From NCBI RefSeq assembly GCF_021134715.1, contig NC_060021.1, positions 6,790,501-6,854,500 on the forward strand: a DNA stretch of 64,000 nucleotides. Direction: 5' to 3'. Shown here in pieces: positions 36,986 to 52,900 of the stretch. The position numbers were made by a program, and so were the translations under genes. The notes below the pieces were generated by a model. It was not told where the DNA came from. It did not search any database and saw only the letters and a list, made by a program, of their open reading frames with translations. How positions within the stretch are numbered: the stretch's first letter is position 1; each line of letters begins with the position of its first letter. The DNA comes from Daphnia pulex (Eukaryota > Arthropoda > Branchiopoda > Diplostraca > Daphniidae).

Positions 36986-39900
36986 TTATTTCCCTTGCTT
37001 AACCAGGATTCGATGGTGAACGATAAGGTCTTCGACGACCGAAGGGTCGGCTAACGTTGAAATGTCGCCCAGATCTTCCGTCTGATCCGCTGCCACTTTT
37101 CGTAAAATGCGTCGCATAATCTTACCCGAACGTGTTTTGGGCAAGCCAGTGCAGATCTATTGATTTAGTCCACATTTACTTTTATATTATTATTCGCTCA
37201 CAAAACCATTTCCGTTTTTATCCGGTTTACCTGTATTACGTCCGGTAGAGCGTAACCAGCAATTTTCTGCCTGACAGTCGCCCTGAGTTCAGATTCCGTT
37301 TTGGCATCCGCCGAGTAGCCGTCCTTAAGTATAACGTAGGCGTATATACCTTCACCCTTGATATCGTGGGGATAGCCGACAACAGCTGACTCTGCTACAG
37401 ACGGATGCTGACCCTGTGAGGAAAAAAAAAATACGTACATCAAATTACTAAATGATAAAGCTGTTGTTTATGAATTAAATTACTAGAGCGTTTTCCACTT
37501 CAGCTGTACCAAGACGATGTCCACTAACGTTAATCACGTCATCCATCCGTCCAGTAATTTGATAGTAGCCATCACTATGCCGTATGGCTCCATCACCGGT
37601 GAAATATAAACCACGGAACGGTCGATAGTATGTGTCCAGGAAGCGGCCGTGGGCTCCGTAAATGGTACGCGCCATTCCAGGCCACGGCTTTTTCAAGCAC
37701 AAGGCACCCGTAACATTATTGCCTTCTAATTCTTCGCCCTGAAAAATATTTGCATAATTATAAAAAGGAAATTCAAATCAAATTCATGAGCAAGACATCG
37801 TACTTTTTCTCCGAGAATAGTAGGCCAGATTCCGTACATTGGTCGCATGGGCATACCGGGACGAATTTCAGAACCAGGTGCCGATGGTCTGGGGCTGATG
37901 CAAATTCCGCCCGTTTCCGTTTGCCACCACGTGTCCACGACGACACACTTCTCCTTGCCAACGACCTTGTTGTACCAATGCCAAGCCTCTACGTTGATGG
38001 GTTCACCCTTGAAATGAAATTGAGCAGTTAATTACACGCACGCAACGTAGTACGTTGGCATTAACGAAAGGTTATGACAATCCTACCACAGAACCGAGAG
38101 TTCGAAGAGAGGTAAGGTCATACTTTTCAACGTGTTCATTTCCATGTTTAAGAAGCAAACGAATGGCCGTCGGCGCGGTATAAAGTTGGTTGACTTTGAG
38201 CCGCTGAACTGTTTCCCAGTATCGACCTGCAGGGGATCACACGCGTCTTAACATCAACGTAGACACAAAAAAAAAAATCAATGGAAAAAATCGATCGACC
38301 TGGATCGGGATACGTCGGTGTGCTTTCAAACAGAAGAGTGGTTACTCCGTTTGCCAAAGGTCCGTACACAACGTAAGAATGGCCCGTGATCCACCCAATG
38401 TCAGCCACGCAACCAAAGATGTCGCCTTCGTTGCAATCAAATACTAGCTTATGTGTCAAAGAGGCATAAAGGAGGTAACCGGCTTGAGAATGGGCCACCC
38501 CTTTAGGATTTCCTGTGCTGCCAGACGTGTAGAGCATGAAAAGTAAATCTTCACTGTCCAGGACGGCAGGTTCACACTCGCCACTCTCTTTAATCATCGC
38601 CTGATGGGAAAGAGGACATATCGTTTGATTAATTCGTTGCCTTGATTATAATTTTGACTAGCGACAACCAACCTCGTCGAGATCGACATCAAGAGAAGAT
38701 GAAACTACAGGATTTCCCGTCCTCTTGGCTACGAGGACTGCTGTGACGCTCGGACAATTAGCGACCGCCGCCACAACGGTCTTTTTCAACTCAATCAGTT
38801 TGCCTCCTCGTACTCCTTGGTCAGCAGTAATAACTACTTTGGCTTCCGCTAATAACAGAGATTTAGAAAAAACAGATTTGTTTTAAACTTGAAAGAATAA
38901 AAGCCTTTTGAAGAAAAAAAAAAAACGAGAATCAATACCATCAACGATGCGACTCGCCAACGCTTCCGCACTGAATCCAGCGAAAACGACAGAGTGGACG
39001 GCTCCAATTCGGGCACAGGCCAGCATAGAGGCGACGGCGAGTGGACAGGCTGGCATGTAAATTGCTACTCGATCTCCTTTTTCCACTCCATGGGATTTGA
39101 GGACATTGGCAATCTGATTCATCATCGTGTACAGCTCACTGTGCCACGTCATTTAGAAAAAAGAAAAACAATTTTAGAAAACATGTAACAAGACAGGTTC
39201 ATTAAAAGTCTAACCCGTAGGTGACCCGCTCCTCTTGACCGGGTTCGTCCTTTTCCCAAATAAGCGCTACTCTGCTGGCATCCTTTTCCTTGTGTCGGTC
39301 GACACAATTGACTGTCGATAAAATATTCAAACCAATTTGTTGTACTTTAATTCAGAAAATTCAAGATAACTAATTCATCCGGTATACGTGACTAGCGTTT
39401 TTTTTTTTTTTTTTAATGTAGGCTGTAAAATGACATCACATCAAAAACCGAGATAAAACTACTCAATTCCCGTCATTATTTCGTAATAACAAGTGGTTTT
39501 AGTTCTTATGGGAGATAAGCCAGTCTGATAGACGCACTATCAGTAATTTGTACCTGAGACATTTAATTGGCCGCCAACGAACCAACGGAATAAGCCCGTC
39601 TCCATATCGCAATCCGAGACTTTTTCAAAATTGCGACTCCAGCGCAGGCGCTCCAAAGCTAGCGTACCCCAGAACAGGTCCGTCTGTCAAAACGCCAATT
39701 GAAAATTAAATGCTAAAATTATGCTGAGGGCTACAAAATTTTCATTAGTACGTTTCAAACAAGTCATAGCGCTCGAAATAACTGGATTTCATAAATCAAA
39801 GTTATATTCAATTCATCCACATTTGGCTGTATTAGAAAACTAGTGGATGCTGTAGGCAAAACGCCACGAAAACAAGATTTTCGAAAGCAGCGCAAAACTT

Positions 39901-40202
39901 CTTCCGTATTCAACAATAATCGATTGTTTTACACGCATACACACGTACTAGCCACATCGTCAAATATTTGATCTGTCCCTCTAGCTACAACCTTATTTTT
40001 AACCTTCAAACACAAAATCAACAAGGTAACACAAGGTTGTCTATAGCGTCTACGGCTCTACGTGGGCGCAGCATACGGTTGACAAATAAAGCCAACAAAC
40101 CTCATTGATGCTGAAGTTGTAAAGTTCCTCGTAACTGGAACAGCCAGGAAAAACATCTTTCAGCTCAGGTAGACTAAACACGCTGGCCGTAGGTGAATCC
40201 AT
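36986..40202 (-). CDS. ACSS2: Acetyl-CoA synthetase, cytosolic/nuclear type
   Basis: AMP-forming ligase converting acetate, ATP and CoA to acetyl-CoA. Exons on the minus strand: 40202-40101, 39683-39554, 39311-39215, 39138-38939, 38848-38673, 38600-38300, 38226-38087, 38007-37804, 37738-37484, 37413-37231, 37156-36986, giving 652 residues, the same length as bacterial Acs. The ATP P-loop [12 protein letters not shown] is at about residues 259-270, [10 protein letters not shown] at about 408-417, and the C-terminal SGKIMRR contains the lysine (about residue 608) known to be regulated by reversible acetylation. No N-terminal mitochondrial presequence is evident ([20 protein letters not shown]), which favours the cytosolic form. 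It is head-to-head with EXOC5. Confidence 0.96.
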
Positions 40203-40767
40203 TGCAATTTTTCAAAAATCAACGACCGTCGTTCACTAAACAAGAGTTTTCGGCGATTTTCCTGTGTGCACTTATGGGTATGATGAATGTTTGATTCAAG
40301 TAGCAGAAGTGTTCACTGTATAACTAGAATGTATGTCAGGGAGCATCGAAACTTGTAAGTCCAGCCAGTCCACTCAACAGCCAAGGACTGTGATCCAAAT
40401 GGGAAATGACAGAATGCCAGTGGCTACTAGACTCTTAGCGCAGCTGTAAACATACAATTTTTGTAAACATCGATTTTTTAAAAGATCGATAGATTAACTT
40501 TTGACATTTCTAATTTCTAAAACAGAAAAGTATTTATTAATTGAAGTTTCCTAAATGAATTTATGTTTAATAATTTATAACTGTATCTTGTGTATATTTG
40601 TTTATTAATCTTATAAAAAATAAATATTTTCTGTTTTGGTATTCATCCATAGATGGCGCAGTATATGCAAGTTGCAGTAATACAAATACATGACAGCGAT
40701 TATGACCCCAGTCTCGGAATTCACCACAATATTTTGAAGTAAAAAAGTGATTTGTTGAAATTCCATC
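40203..40767. promoter_or_regulatory. Shared upstream region of ACSS2 and EXOC5
   Basis: 565 bp between two divergent start codons. It is AT-rich in the EXOC5 half, and no clear TATA box or other element was identified. A bidirectional promoter is inferred from spacing only. Confidence 0.4.
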
Positions 40768-43700
40768 ATGGACTTCCTTGCCGAAATGGAGCAGGTTTGT
40801 TGCGTGTTAAAAATGTTTGTAACATTTCTAAAACCGTACCACCGTTAAGGAGCCGTTTAATCCAAATGAATTCGTTGAACGTCTTGCTTGGATGACTATG
40901 GGCGTATCACATTCTTCTTCCGGCAGCGACGATTCTTTTTCCGCGACTGGTCTCTTGAATAATTTTGAGGAAACCATAAAGTAAGACACTTTACAAGGCC
41001 TGCGTTTGGTAAACACCTCATTGTTGAACATAAATTCTAGGCATCTCCAAGTTCTTCAGGTTCGTGTACAGGGAAAATGTGATAAACTTGAAACTGCTTG
41101 TAGAGAAGAGGAAAATAAACATTGGCAAAAAATGGCAAAACTTGAAGAGAAAAATAAGGTAATATTAAATCTACTTGTTGTAAAGTATGTTTTTTAATGC
41201 ATGTCTTATTCAGGCTGCTGTGGAAGCATTTCATGAGTTGGACTCTAGGATAAATAATGTTGCAACAAAAGTTGTTTACTTAGGAGATCAATTGGAGAAT
41301 GTCAACACTCCTAGATCTCGTGCAGTTGAAGCTCAGAAACTCCTGACCCATTTCAATGGATTTATTAAGCCTGGAGGGCCTTTCTCGCCTGTTTTTAGCG
41401 ATAAGGAACAGGTGTGTTTGTTTAATATTTGAATGACGACACGTATTCATTATGTCCAATGTTCTTTCAGTTATTTGAAGCAGCAGACATAATCCAAAAA
41501 TTACAGTTAGTTGCCCAAGAATTGCCTTCTAGCAAATACAGTGGTGCGCAGAAACAAATTGCGCAAAAGTACGACGAAATTGAGCGTTCGTTAATTGAGG
41601 AGTTCGCGAAAGCCCAGGTAATTAAGAATTTAATGTAAATCCATACTCACTCGTCTAAGCTTTACCGATGAGAATTCTTATGTAACCACAAGCAATCGCT
41701 CGCTCTATTAAATTTAATAACGACTATATTTGTTGACACAGTTAATTGAATTTAAATCCTTATAGGTCAAGGGAGATCGCGCTCAAATGAAACATATCGC
41801 CTCTATTTTAAGCCACTTCAAGGGATATTCCCAGTGTATCGACGCTTTCATTGAGCAAAGCCAAGCGGTATACACGATAGTATTTAGTATTTTCTTAGAA
41901 TGAATATTAAAAGTTTTTATTTTTGCGATCAGGGTGCATTTTCTAGTGGCGACGTATTTTTAGATGTTGTCCCATTGTGTGAACGAAATGCAAGAGAAAT
42001 GAAAGAAGTCTTCCATAACCCTGAACAAGTTATGGGAAAATTTATCCTCAACATTTTTTATGGGAAACTTCAGGTTTTGCTAATTACTTGATTTAAGAAG
42101 TGAATCACACGATAAATTTGCTCATGCTATTAGGGAACCATAAGTACTAATTTAGCAGATCGATCCAGACCCGATATTTATTTAAAGCGTCTGCATGAAT
42201 TGTACTCCAGGTAATTGTCCATTACTTAAAATCATACATTTCTCCTATTTTGACCCAAAAATTTCTTTAAAAATAGGACAACAAAGTTATCGATTGATTT
42301 GGCACGCTACGACACTGGCAACGATCACGCGTTTCTATCAAAACTGGTGAAGAACATCTTTCAGCGTTATTTGGAATCATACATCAGGTGAGACCTTTTG
42401 AACGACTAACACAATAAATGACTTATATAATTTGCGTCATTGATTTAGCTTGGAAATTCGAAACTTGAAGGAGAGAAGTGCTACCGTTTTAAAGAAGTTC
42501 TACGAATACAAAAATCACCAAAAGAAACCTATCAACACTGGAGGGTAAAAGAATTGTGTAACAACTCCTAATCGTGCACCATTTTGAAAAAAAATTTCAA
42601 CGTTGCAGGATTCAGGAACTAAGGCGGGATTTGCAGGCAGTCATCGTAGCAAAAACCGGTGCTGTCTGGGAAACGCATGGTGGGGAAACGTTTCTTTCAG
42701 AACAAATCGCCGTCAGTTTATTGGATGAAACCAAGCAGGCCCTCATCCGATGCCATTCCGTAAGCTCATTCTTTATTTAACTGCTTCGATCCCACTATTG
42801 ACCTTTATTTCCTCGTTAAATTAGTTATCACGGTCGTCAGAATGTGCCGCCAACGCTGTTCAAATTTTGGATGTCTTGTTCCAGTTCCTTATCGACGAAT
42901 TTCTTGATTATGCCCTCGAAATCGGTCTACAGGTTTTGTATTACATCGATAGTTGTTGGCGAATAAAATATTTAACTTCCTTAATTGATAAATAGGCTAT
43001 ACCGCCAGGAGAAAGCAAAGTGCAACCAGAGTTATATTTTTTTGGTGTAGTTCGTGAAGTCAACGCCATTGTTCATCTAATGGATAAACTTTTTCACGAT
43101 AGCATTATCCCTTTGGTGGTGTAAGTTAATTCAAATATTTATGTTTGAGTCCTATTTCATAATTTGCTGTTTGTACAGATCTACTCCTAAGCATGGTGAA
43201 TGTTTACAACGAAAGAAAACTATCTCAGAGCAGCTAGAAAACAAACTAGAAATTGGAGTCGATCGGTCTCTATCTGCCATCGTGGGTTACGTTAAAGTGA
43301 CCCTACAATCAGAACAAAAGAAAGGAGACTTCAAACCAGAAGGAGATGAAGCTGTCATTGCATCTCCCGTAATTGTGCTTCTAACATTTCATATGACATT
43401 CGGCTAAAATAATTTGAACCCAATCTAGGCCTGTATTAAAGTGTGTCGCTTCGTCTCGGTCCAAACTGAGAGGATCAGAAATTCTCTTGACGGTAAAAAT
43501 CAAGAAGCTGTGTTAAATGAACTCGGAACACGTTTTCATCGCGTCATCTACGAACACTTTCATCAGTTCCAGTATAATTCGATGGGTAATTTCTTTACAA
43601 TTCCAAATGGTAGATTTTTAATCAGGATTGAACGATTTTTTTTCTTCTATTAAGGTGCACTTTGTGCCATTTGCGATGTTAACGAGTATAAAAAGTGTGT

Positions 43701-43983
43701 GCAAGAGTTTAAAGTTCCAATGGTAACAACGTTATTCGACACCCTACACGCATTGTGCAACTTATTGTTGGTTTTACCGGAAAACCTTAAACAGGTTTGC
43801 ACTGGAGATCAATTGGTGAGACTAACTATTAAGGTTGAGAAATATGATTGATATATAACTTTTTTTATCGGGGTTTAGGCCGCACTTGATCGTTCAATCT
43901 TATCAAACTTCATCCAACTACGAGCCGATTTTAAGACTGCTCGGCTAGGAAATTATATTAAAACCTTGTCTGAAGATAAGTAA
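40768..43983 (+). CDS. EXOC5: Exocyst complex component 5 (Sec10)
   Basis: Subunit of the octameric exocyst that tethers secretory vesicles to the plasma membrane. There are seventeen exons: 40768-40794, 40850-40980, 41041-41158, 41214-41411, 41471-41617, 41766-41867, 41933-42073, 42134-42210, 42277-42387, 42449-42544, 42609-42759, 42825-42932, 42996-43120, 43179-43368, 43429-43585, 43655-43815, 43879-43983. Total 714 residues (human 708). Conserved blocks in order: EPFNPNEFVERLAW, KVVYLGDQLENVNTPRSRAV, EAADIIQKLQLVAQELP, HFKGYSQCIDAFIEQSQ, THGGETFLSEQIAVSLLDET, EQKKGDFKPE, DGKNQEAVLNELGTRFHRVI and LFDTLHALCNLLLVLPENLK. A polyadenylation signal AATAAA (43994-43999) lies only 11 bases after the stop. 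The tail after the last helix is slightly longer than in human. Confidence 0.97.
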
Positions 43984-44384
43984 ATGTGTACGTAATAAAA
44001 TATTCTGTTACCAACGAATTTTTCATATTTAATTAAAATACCCAAATTGAAGAAAAAAAAATGTTTATTAAAAAGAAATGGTGGCTTTTATTTTTTTTTT
44101 CATGAGTTTGCCGCGCGAATGAAATCATGTTAAGTTTTCAACACAAGTAGTTTTCCACTGGTTGGGATTAGCGAACGAAATTAAAAAAGTTTCTAGGAGA
44201 TTAGAATAAGTGGAAAACTATTGGGCAAGATAGGATACTAATAAATTAGGTGACGGAAGTTGAAAACTTTCCATACAAATAAAAAATTAGCCACCCAACC
44301 AAAAATTAACAATTCATGTTATTGACTGAATGTGTTTCCAAAATCACGCACCTGGGCTTAAAAACCCTTTCTCCGACAAATCAT
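43984..44384. other. Intergenic spacer between convergent EXOC5 and PRMT1
   Basis: 400 bp, AT-rich, containing the EXOC5 polyadenylation signal at 43994-43999 and the PRMT1 3' UTR. Nothing else was seen. Confidence 0.6.
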
Positions 44385-45910
<1,526 letters not shown>

Positions 45911-46992
45911 TTTTATTGAATCGAATTAATGTTCGAATCTTCTTGACAATTAATACGAATTCAACAGAGACGAAGTTCTCACTGCTTTAAAAGCCGGCAG
46001 ATAAAGAACATGTGGCCACAAAAAGTTAACGTGTGGTGCGCACGCTGCCACGCTCTTGAAGGGTCTCTGTTTAGCATTTTTTAAATACACAAATTTTTAA
46101 TTAACTCTTTTTATCAAATTAACATGAAATTTTCAATAAAATAAATTAAAAAAGATAATTAAATATTTTGATTACTTCGTTAATTCTCATCATAGAAACA
46201 AATCTTGAGAATGACAGGATACGTTATGATCTGTCAACGCCGACCCCTTTTCAAATATTGATTGATGCACGAAACTGAGCAGCTTTTTTTATTATGGTGA
46301 TCGGCTTGATCGAATCATGGCATTTCTTCTTTTGAAAACTTAAGCAAAACGTTTTTCATGTATGTTCGTAGCCTACATAAAAAATGTACAATTCGCCAAA
46401 AAAAATTAATTCCCTCTCTATTAGAGATTACTTCTTTTGTATTGATTAATTAACGTTGTAGATGCACATTGATTCCATAATTGTGTTAAAGCTGAAATCA
46501 ACGATCCATAATATGTAATATATTTAAACTAGCGGCGTTTGTAATCTTAACGGTGGCAAGAATAAACAGTCCAACAAGATTTCTTGAACAAAACTACAAA
46601 AACCTTGAAAACTTCAGATTGCTGTACTGATACTGAGTCTGATGATGTGGCATGTTATGGAAAGATTAACCGTTGAAGTCACGGAAACTAAACATTCTAA
46701 ATTCAACATGTACTTGTTATGCAATTTCTTTACATTTTATAATATCGGGTTTGTTAGTCGGAATCTAAATGAGCCTACGCGATCAGAATCAGATTATCCA
46801 GTGCGAGCGACATATGTAATTATTCGTCCTGAGCCGTTTTTCTCGTGATAACTTGTACCGGCAACATCGCATCAGCTGAGCGAAGCGTTGAGGGTTTTGT
46901 TGGCTTTTTGGAAATTGGTCATTTGTGGTGGAGAAATTTAGGTCATATTTCGCTATCAACGTATATGTTGAGAACTGACCTTCTTCCTGAAA
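45911..46992. other. Divergent upstream region of PRMT1 and ARID4
   Basis: 1.08 kb between the start codons. AT-rich, with both 5' UTRs and promoters expected. A plus-strand open frame at 46642-46848 has no recognisable similarity and is not called. Confidence 0.45.
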
Positions 46993-49900
46993 ATGGTGAG
47001 TGACCACTTGACGTTTCTGAAGAAGTAAATCATCGAATATTCATCTAATTACAATAATGCAGGGTGACGATCCTCCATTTCTGTCTGTTGGGACAGAAGT
47101 CAGTGCCAAGTACAAAGGCGCCTTTTGCGAAGCCAAAGTTCGGAAAGTGGTCAAGAGTATCAAGTGTAAAGTGAGTGGACTATAGTAAGCAATTGTGGAA
47201 TTTCAACATATGGTTTAAATTTATGTTGTTTGATAGGTCATGTTCAAATTGGGCCTTGGTAGCGCTGTGGTTTCAGATGATCAAATCAAAGGACTTCTAA
47301 GAGTAAGTTTACTATTACAGTTTGACAATTAAAAAAGAATTTGTTGATTATCTATTTATATGAAGGTTGGTGCACAAGTGGAAGCCAAGCATCCAGAGAA
47401 AGCTCAGTTTCTTGAAGCTGTTATTAACAAAATTCAAGACTGCAGTCAATACACAGTTGGTAAGAGGTCCTAAAGCATTGGTTTTTTATATTTGCTAATC
47501 CATTTCTCATCAGTGTTTGATGACGGAGACATTACTACCTTGAGGCGAACTTCGTTGTGTTTAAAGAGTGGTAGACATTTTGCAGAGAGTGAGACTCTTG
47601 ATCAGCTGCCATTAACTCATCCTGAACACTTTGGTACACCTGTACTTGGTGGGAGGAGAGGAGGAAGAAGGAGGTAGGATTTAAATGTTCAAATTTGAAA
47701 AATTGTGGTTTTCATGTTTGTTTATCGTCCGCTTAAGGGACGAAAGTAGTGACGAAGACGGAGACGAAGATTCCGAATTGGGACGTCCAGAAAGAAGTGG
47801 CTCTGCAAGAAAAGCTGAAGATCGTGAACCTAATATTGGCAAAATTGTGTGCGTTGAAGTTAGTGACAAGAAGAAAGGCAAGGAAACATGGTTTCCCGGA
47901 CTCATTGTGGCACCTACAGCCCAAGATGCAGTTTCTATTCGTGTCAAGGACGAGTATCTTGTACGATCTTTCAAGGATGCACGATAGTAAGTCACCGTTT
48001 TCTCCCTAAATGTGTTACCTGGCTTTTAAATACCTTTTCTTATTTTAGTTACACTGTGCCAAAAAAAGAAGCCATGGAGTTCACTCGTGAAATCGCTTTG
48101 AAAACGGAGCACAACGCTCTGAAAACAGGTATCAATCTTTCTTGTTTGGTAAACAATAGTTGAGCACATATTTAAATATATTGTTCCTAATTACGTTAGC
48201 TATCGAGAAAGCCATGCAGTATTTGGACAAGAACGAATTACCTGCCCATTGGGACCGTGAAGCGCTTTTTGGGCTAGATGACACTAGCAGCGTTAATGAA
48301 AGTAAAGGCGGTTCAGATGGAGACAGCTCGGAAGAAGAGACTCGTGAAGAAAAGGACCATTTTGTGGCCCAGCTTTATAAATTCATGGATGATAACGGAA
48401 CTCCTATCAACAAAGGGCCAACGATTAATAGTCGCGATCTGGATCTCTACAGGCTCTTCAAGATAGTCAATAAAATGGGCGGATTTAATCGTGTTACTAA
48501 CCAAAATGGTTGGAAATCAGTCACGCAGAAATTGATTTTGAATTCGGCTTCCAACTCTTCGACCCATGTTAAGCAAGCCTACAAAAAGTAAGCGTGTATA
48601 GGATGTGGTTAGGATTTCGATTCTTTTGCTAATCGGATTTTTTTGTTTTTTTTTTTTGCTCCAGATATTTGTACGGTTTCGAAGATTTTTACCGTAAACT
48701 CGGTTGCACAATGAATAGCCCACGTGGCCCGAAATCACGAGCGAGACCTGGGCGCAGCCTAATACGGGATAGAGACCGTGCCACTTCCGGGGCATCTACA
48801 CCGAAAGGTGATCCTGAGGAAGAGGAAAAGATAAAAGTAGAAGAAGAGACGCCTGTACCGCCGCCTGTGCAAGAAGTTGCTCCAGTGATAGAAGCAGCTG
48901 CGTCTTCTGTTGTGGAGGAGGAAACTATTTCCGTCGCAGTTGAAGAGGAGGAAGTTGATGAGTCGTCGTCTTCCGTTTCACAGCCTCCCGCTCGAAAGCA
49001 AAGAGAACGTTCTTTGCCGCTGCGCTTACAGGATACAATCACAACGAAACCTTTGGTAGTTAAGAAAGAGGAGGAGAGTGGCGGTGACGATGCTAATGAA
49101 CAGGAAGTCGAAAGCAACAGCAGCCATTCCGTCCGAAGCCAACGAGGCACCCGTAGTCGCATTCCACGGGAAAAATCAGATGAAACTGAGCAGCCAGAGG
49201 CCAGTCGTTCTGCAAGAAAACGCGGAAAAAGCAGACAGGAAGAAAAACCTGCCGAAGATGACGAGAAGGTAAGAAAAGAATAGTCAAATGATGAAAAATC
49301 AGTCAATAAATATCTATTTTTCTTTCAGCCGTCGCGCGTTAAGGTTAAGGAAGAAGTTGCCAACGGTAAAGAAGATACAGAGAAGAAATCTAAAGGTTCT
49401 GCGAAAGATGACACGGAGAAAAAGAATAAGACACCCGGCAGGGAACCCAAAAGTCGCGGGCGTAAGGGTGAAGATGCGGTAAAAGCGGAAGAGTCCAAGA
49501 AAACGGAAGAAGAGAATATTTCCGTCGATCAGGACGAACCAACACCCAAGCGAAGAGGTCGTAAGCCACGGGCATTGGGAGATTCTGAAGAGTAAGTTGC
49601 TAATCTTCTTTTCTTTTTCATTGTATTGTGCCCTCAAACTGATTTTAATCATGTCTCTTTTTTAGGGATGAAGGGGGCAGACTTCCTGCCAATGTGGATG
49701 TCCAGATTGGTGATAAGCTCAAGGTCTACTATGGTGATAAACCCATTCAGGATTCTAAAGTTACATATGAAGCCAAGGTTTGTGTTGTGTAGATAATTGC
49801 TTATTTATTGCAATCCTTTAATAATTATTTTTGAGTGTAGGTCTGCGAAATACGTTGTGAGGGATCTATTAAACTGTTTTTGGTTCACTATACGGGTTGG

Positions 49901-52900
49901 AACACGCGATATGATGAGTGGATTAAGCGAGCTCGCATTGCCGAAAATCTTACCTGGACGCCAAATCGCAAAAGGAGCAAATCAGTTCACGGTCAAGGAA
50001 CGACTCGCACTAGTTCTTCGGTTGTCAGCGGTAAAGCCGGTCCTGCCAAACGAGGTCGGACTCGTGGGCAAGATTCTTCAAGGTTATTTTATCTTGTTTG
50101 TTTGTAGGTGCCAAGTATTACTTCTGACTCATTGTTATTAAACAGATCTGCAACCCCGTCTTCGGTGACGTCTACGTCTTCAACTGGACAAAGGAATGCC
50201 AACCTTGCATCAAGTGAGGATTCTGGCAACAAACTCCCCCCTTCTAAAAATAGTCGACGTCGTTCCCGCCGTATTTCAGAGATGTCAAATAATTCAGCCG
50301 AGAGTATGGATTCATCTGATGATGAGGAGGAAGAAGGTACGGTTCGTGTACGGAAGAAACCTACCAAAAAATCCTCGGCCACAGTGGAGAGCGAAGAATC
50401 AGAACCTGTCGACGTCGAAGAGTCTGATCGAACTCCTCGTAGGCGTCATCAGCGACGCAGGATCTCCGAATCTGAACAAACGCCATCCGACAACAAAAGT
50501 ACACATGAACCTCCTGTTGGTGATGCTGCAGTTACTGTTGCTACCTTAACCCCTGTTCGAAGAGGCCGGCGTAGAGCTGTAACAGCTCCCGAGTCTACTG
50601 TGGCCGATTCCACGCCCGCCAAAGAAGAACATGATGAGGCAGATAAAACCTCGTCGGAGCCTGCAGCCGATCTCAATTGTGTTTCTGGTTAGTCAGTTTT
50701 ACACTTCGTATTTCCTGTGTTATATTTTAACGATTCTATTTGATTACGTTCTAGGGGAAGCACCTAAAGGGAAAGATTTTGATCTGAAAAAGATACGATC
50801 AGAGCTCAAAATGCCGGCAGATATTGCCGCAACGGCTGCTGTGAAAACTTCGTCGCCTGTACCGCCAAATTTGCCGCCACCGCCTACCCCGGTAGCTTTC
50901 CCCACTGTTCCTGCCGTTTCCACTGGTTCATCTACTTCTCAGCAGCAACAACAACAACAACCTGTGGATTCTCATGCTTCCGCGTCTGGAAGAGGAGATG
51001 ATGACATTTATGAATTCCGAGAACCAGAGCCATTTGAGTTCGAAGTTCGTGCCCGACGTGAATCGCCGTTTAGCGAAGATCGAGTTCACCATCGTTTTAC
51101 TCAGCGCAAGTCAACAAAAGAGGAGGACGAAGAATCCAGTCCGAAAAAAGTTATTGCTTCACCTGTGGTAAAAACTTGTTTTTGTTACTTGTGGTTTTGT
51201 TGTGTTGGTATAACATAGTTTTATTTGTTATTTATTAGCGGTCTGGTTCAGCTGAAAGAAGCAAATCCGTTATTACCTCACCTCCTCGTGGTGCTCGTCC
51301 GTGCTCAACGGCAGCCACATTGTTAGTTGCACCACCAGAAGAGTGTGAACCGACGCAGCAAGCTCAATCAACGTCTTGTCCATCTCCCGTTCCTTCTCAA
51401 CAGAACGATGAAGTCATTTCAATAGCGCCTTTTTCAAATGTTCAGTCACCGCCGCAGCCGACGCCACTGCCACCACCACCACTACCCGAGTTTGTGTTAA
51501 ATTTCATTTGATTGAGATGCGCTAGATTTTTTAATTTGTGATTACCCTCATGTAGGTCGTCGAGTCCCAAGGTAGTGGAGCCACCCGTGGTGAAGGAAGA
51601 ATTGAAGGAAGATCAACCTCAAGTTTCTACCACAAAATGTTTGGAGCCGGTGCCAACTATTGCATCACCAAGTCCAATACTGCCCATGCCAGCACTCTCT
51701 GCCCTTGCTGCTCACTCAGTCACAGCCGCTTCCAGTTCACTCGTCGTTTTTGCCCATAAATCTACGTCTGTAGAGGTCAAACTACGAAAGTCGGAAGAAG
51801 AAAATGAGGACGACGACGATGAGGATGCAGATGAAGAAGAGGAGGAGGAGGAAGAAGAAGAGGAAGACTTAGTCCCAGATGACAGTAAAAGCAATACACC
51901 ACCTTTAAAGAGGGAACGAAGGAAAACTGGCGCCAGAAAAGCCATCAGCAGAGAGTTTATAGAATCTGACGAGGATTCGCCTGAAGATCCTGGAGCGTCG
52001 AATGATAGTACACCCAACAAAGCGATTGAAGAAGATAAAGTTTCCAGCGATTCTACTCCGTCGGAAACTGCTGAAGACGACGATCTAGCAGAAAAGAACA
52101 ATGATGCAGAGAGCTTGCTTGCGCTACGAAAACCCATCTCAAACTGCTCCGGCCTGTTGAAATTAAAGACGGACGAAGATTTAGACGTATGTTTATTTTT
52201 TGACTGCCCATCCAATTGCACTTCTTTACATGGCTATGTTTACCTTTTTGCAGGAAAATTCTCTATTGTGCGAAGAAACAATTCCAGGTAGTCCAGTGAC
52301 TCATTCAGCAGCTCCTTCCTCAGACGGCCTAGACACTTCTCTTCCAGTTCCTTCGACCTCTCGCTCAACTGAAATGCCATTTGCTAGTGCTCCTTTGGCT
52401 CCTAATATGCCCCGAACACGGGGTTTATCCGGTGCGGCCAACTCAGTGTCGCGCGCCAATAGAAAGCGAGGTCTTCGTCAAGCATTAGCCATGCAGCGGC
52501 CTGGATGTATACGCCCAGGAGGTCCTTCTCTAGTAATGGAGAACACGCCTCCAACCACTCCAGACGGAAGTTTGTCTTCCTCATCAAGTTCACCTCAAGG
52601 GTATGGATTGATTTATTTTTAAAACCACGTGAAATGAATTGAATATTTATTCATTTCTTCTGGATTTAGGGATCATGGTGGAATGTCACCAGATCATAGT
52701 AGTGTTAAATCAGAGCGCGAATTCTCAGAAAACGACAATGCTGCTCCTGGTGCTCAGGTATCCCAAAATGCAATTGAACTTCCTGTAGTGCGAAACATAG
52801 GACCAAGGGCAAGCGCGACAGCTCAACCAGTACCACCACCAGTTGTTAAACGACGAGAGGATGAAGCTTCTCGTCAAATGCAACATCATCAAGAGGAAGA

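Noticed and set aside
48689-49306. Long antisense open frame (205 codons) opposite ARID4; similar ones at 51712-52221 and 50089-50382
   Set aside because: Ser/Thr-rich shadows of acidic, low-complexity coding sequence on the plus strand.
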